A stretch of 10,702 bases of DNA, taken from JALZEG01 sp046263255. GTDB taxonomy: Bacteria > Actinomycetota > CADDZG01 > WHSQ01. The stretch is taken from NCBI GenBank assembly GCA_046263255.1, contig JBHELD010000019.1:1-10702 (forward strand), read 5' to 3'. This document shows positions 9,645 to 10,702 of this stretch, piece by piece (positions within the stretch are counted from its first letter, which is position 1; the number at the start of each line of letters is the position of its first letter). The translations under genes and the position numbers were made by a program. The notes beneath the pieces were generated by a model. It was not told the DNA's origin and made no database searches. It worked only from the letters and a program-made list of their open reading frames with translations.

Positions 9645-9650
9645 CTCCTT
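9645..9650 (-). promoter_or_regulatory. Ribosome binding site that fixes the TTG start of rplU
   Basis: Minus-strand AAGGAG stands 5 nt before TTG 9639. It is a near-consensus site and outweighs the in-frame ATG further upstream. Confidence 0.85.
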
Positions 9651-9658
9651 GGGTGTGT

Positions 9659-9675
9659 CCGGGCAATCCGCCCGG
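9659..9675 (-). promoter_or_regulatory. Leader hairpin upstream of rplU
   Basis: CCGGGC and GCCCGG form a perfect 6-bp stem with a 5-nt loop, ending 8 nt before the Shine-Dalgarno in transcript order. L21-L27 operons in several bacteria have structured leaders, so an autoregulatory role is possible, but I cannot match it to a named family. Confidence 0.4.
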
Positions 9676-9692
9676 AGGAATCGCAAGCCGGA

Positions 9693-9721
9693 AGGATACC
9701 AAAGCCGGTTTTCCTTGCCTA
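9693..9721 (-). promoter_or_regulatory. Candidate promoter for rplU-rpmA-obgE-proBA
   Basis: TAGGCA (9721-9716, overlapping the rne stop codon; 4 of 6 match to TTGACA) is separated by 17 nt from TATCCT (9698-9693), which is preceded by TGG as an extended -10. The predicted start near 9686 gives a leader of about 47 nt containing the hairpin at 9659-9675. Confidence 0.4.
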
Positions 9722-10702
9722 ATCGACGTCGTGGATGAGGATGCCCCGGCCCTCACACGTCGGGCACGGGTCCGAGAACGCCTCGACGATCCCCGCCGAG
9801 ACGTTCTTGCGGGTCATCTGCACGAGCCCCAGCGGCGAGATGTCGAACACCTGGGTCCTCGTCCTGTCGCGGCTCAGCTCCTTGCGGAAGAGCTTGATCA
9901 CCTCGTCCCGGTTGGCGATGTCCTCCATGTCGATGAAGTCGATGACGATGATGCCGCCGACGTCCCGGAGACGGAGCTGCCGCGCGACCTCGACCGCCGC
10001 CTCCTTGTTCGTCCGAAGCACCGTCTCCTCCAGGTTCGACTTGCCGACGAACTTCCCGGTGTTCACGTCGATGACCGTCATCGCCTCCGTCCGCTCGATC
10101 ACCAGGTGCCCGCCCGACGGGAGCCACACCTTCCGGTCGAGCGACTTCCGGATCTGCTCTACGACCCGGAACTCCTCGAAGATCGGAAGCGTGCCGTCGT
10201 AGACCTCGATCCGCTGCTCGAGCTCCGACGACGTCGTCCGCACGTAGTCGCGCAGCTTCTCCGCGAGCGCCTCGTCGTCGACGATGCACCGGGTCACGTC
10301 GCGGTTGAACAGGTCGCGGACGACGCGCATCTCGAGCTCGGGCTCCTCGTACACGAGCGCGGGCGCCTGCACACCCTGCGACTTCCGGCGAATGGCCTCC
10401 CACGTCTGGGCGAGCCGGTCGAGGTCGCGCTCCAGGTCGTCCCGGCCGGCTCCCTCCGCGGCGGTCCGGACGATGAGCCCGTGGTCGGAAGGACGCAGCT
10501 CGTCGACGACGTCGCGCAGGCGCGTGCGCTCGGCGTCCGATAGGCGCCGCGACACGCCGAGCGAGCGCGCGTTCGGGACGAGCACGAGGTGACGTCCTGC
10601 GATCGAGACGAGCGCCGTCAGGCGTGCTCCCTTCGACCGCATCGGGTCCTTCGTCACCTGGACGAGGATCGACTGCCCGCTCTTCAAGACCGTCTCGATC
10701 CG
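9719..10702 (-). CDS. rne: Ribonuclease E/G family endoribonuclease, C-terminal part (5' end outside window)
   Basis: This single-strand-specific endoribonuclease acts in mRNA decay and rRNA/tRNA processing. The frame is open to the right edge, so the N-terminus and most of the S1 domain are missing; the visible part begins in RIETVLKSGQSILVQVTKDP, the end of the S1 domain. The RNase E/G-specific region follows, with TLPIFEEF, VWLPSGGHLVIERTEAMTVIDVNTGKF and GGIIVIDFIDM. The two metal-binding catalytic Asp codons are at 10069-10067 (DVNTG) and 9940-9938 (DFIDM). The Zn-link motif CPTCEGRG (codons from about 9766) comes just before the TAG. The protein ends about eleven residues after the second Zn-link Cys, so it has no C-terminal degradosome arm in this reading. 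An N-terminal arm, usual in actinobacterial RNase E, would lie outside the window. I cannot separate rne from rng by name here. Confidence 0.95.
   Translation of the reverse strand, partial: RIETVLKSGQSILVQVTKDPMRSKGARLTALVSIAGRHLVLVPNARSLGVSRRLSDAERTRLRDVVDELRPSDHGLIVRTAAEGAGRDDLERDLDRLAQTWEAIRRKSQGVQAPALVYEEPELEMRVVRDLFNRDVTRCIVDDEALAEKLRDYVRTTSSELEQRIEVYDGTLPIFEEFRVVEQIRKSLDRKVWLPSGGHLVIERTEAMTVIDVNTGKFVGKSNLEETVLRTNKEAAVEVARQLRLRDVGGIIVIDFIDMEDIANRDEVIKLFRKELSRDRTRTQVFDISPLGLVQMTRKNVSAGIVEAFSDPCPTCEGRGILIHDVD

Noticed and set aside
9640..9756. 39-residue N-terminal extension of L21 from an upstream ATG
   Set aside because: It would cover the rne 3' end and the promoter/leader region and has no L21 homology. 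AAGGAG points to TTG 9639.

Overview
The window is very GC-rich (roughly 70% by eye). Every protein gene I can support lies on the minus strand, so it reads right to left. The order rne/rng - rplU - rpmA - obgE - proB - proA - nadD - LCP-like membrane protein - rsfS is the conserved housekeeping block of Actinomycetota. GTG and TTG starts, near-exclusive G/C third positions and tight gene overlaps fit that phylum. I infer a deep actinobacterial lineage (for example Thermoleophilia or a relative), but the window has no marker that settles the class.

Right half (10702 to 5359): the C-terminal part of an RNase E/G, then ribosomal proteins L21 and L27, the ribosome-assembly GTPase Obg, and the two enzymes that carry glutamate to glutamate-5-semialdehyde for proline synthesis (ProB, ProA). 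Spacing is tight (rplU/rpmA overlap by 11 nt, obgE/proB by 14 nt, 3 nt between proB and proA). A candidate promoter and a leader hairpin precede rplU. A 237-nt non-coding stretch with a long stem-loop and a T-tract separates proA from the next group and probably ends that transcript.

Middle (5121 to 1565): nadD (NAD synthesis), a 648-residue single-pass membrane protein with a degenerate LCP domain plus a LytR_C domain and a 240-residue acidic cytoplasmic tail, rsfS (ribosomal silencing factor) and an unrecognised arginine-rich protein. These four overlap by 4, 4 and 29 nt and are very likely one translationally coupled operon.

Left end (1564 to 1): an accessory-looking region. It holds a tRNA-Ala(GGC) gene, followed downstream on the same strand by two tandem copies of only its 3' half (anticodon-stem 3' strand through A73), each with a shared spacer. 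It then holds a HicB-like antitoxin and a HicA-like toxin separated by an odd 131-nt spacer, and the start of a lipoprotein gene that runs off the window edge. The most unusual signals are the tRNA 3'-half array, the split hicBA pair, the arginine-rich protein and the catalytically degenerate LCP protein.
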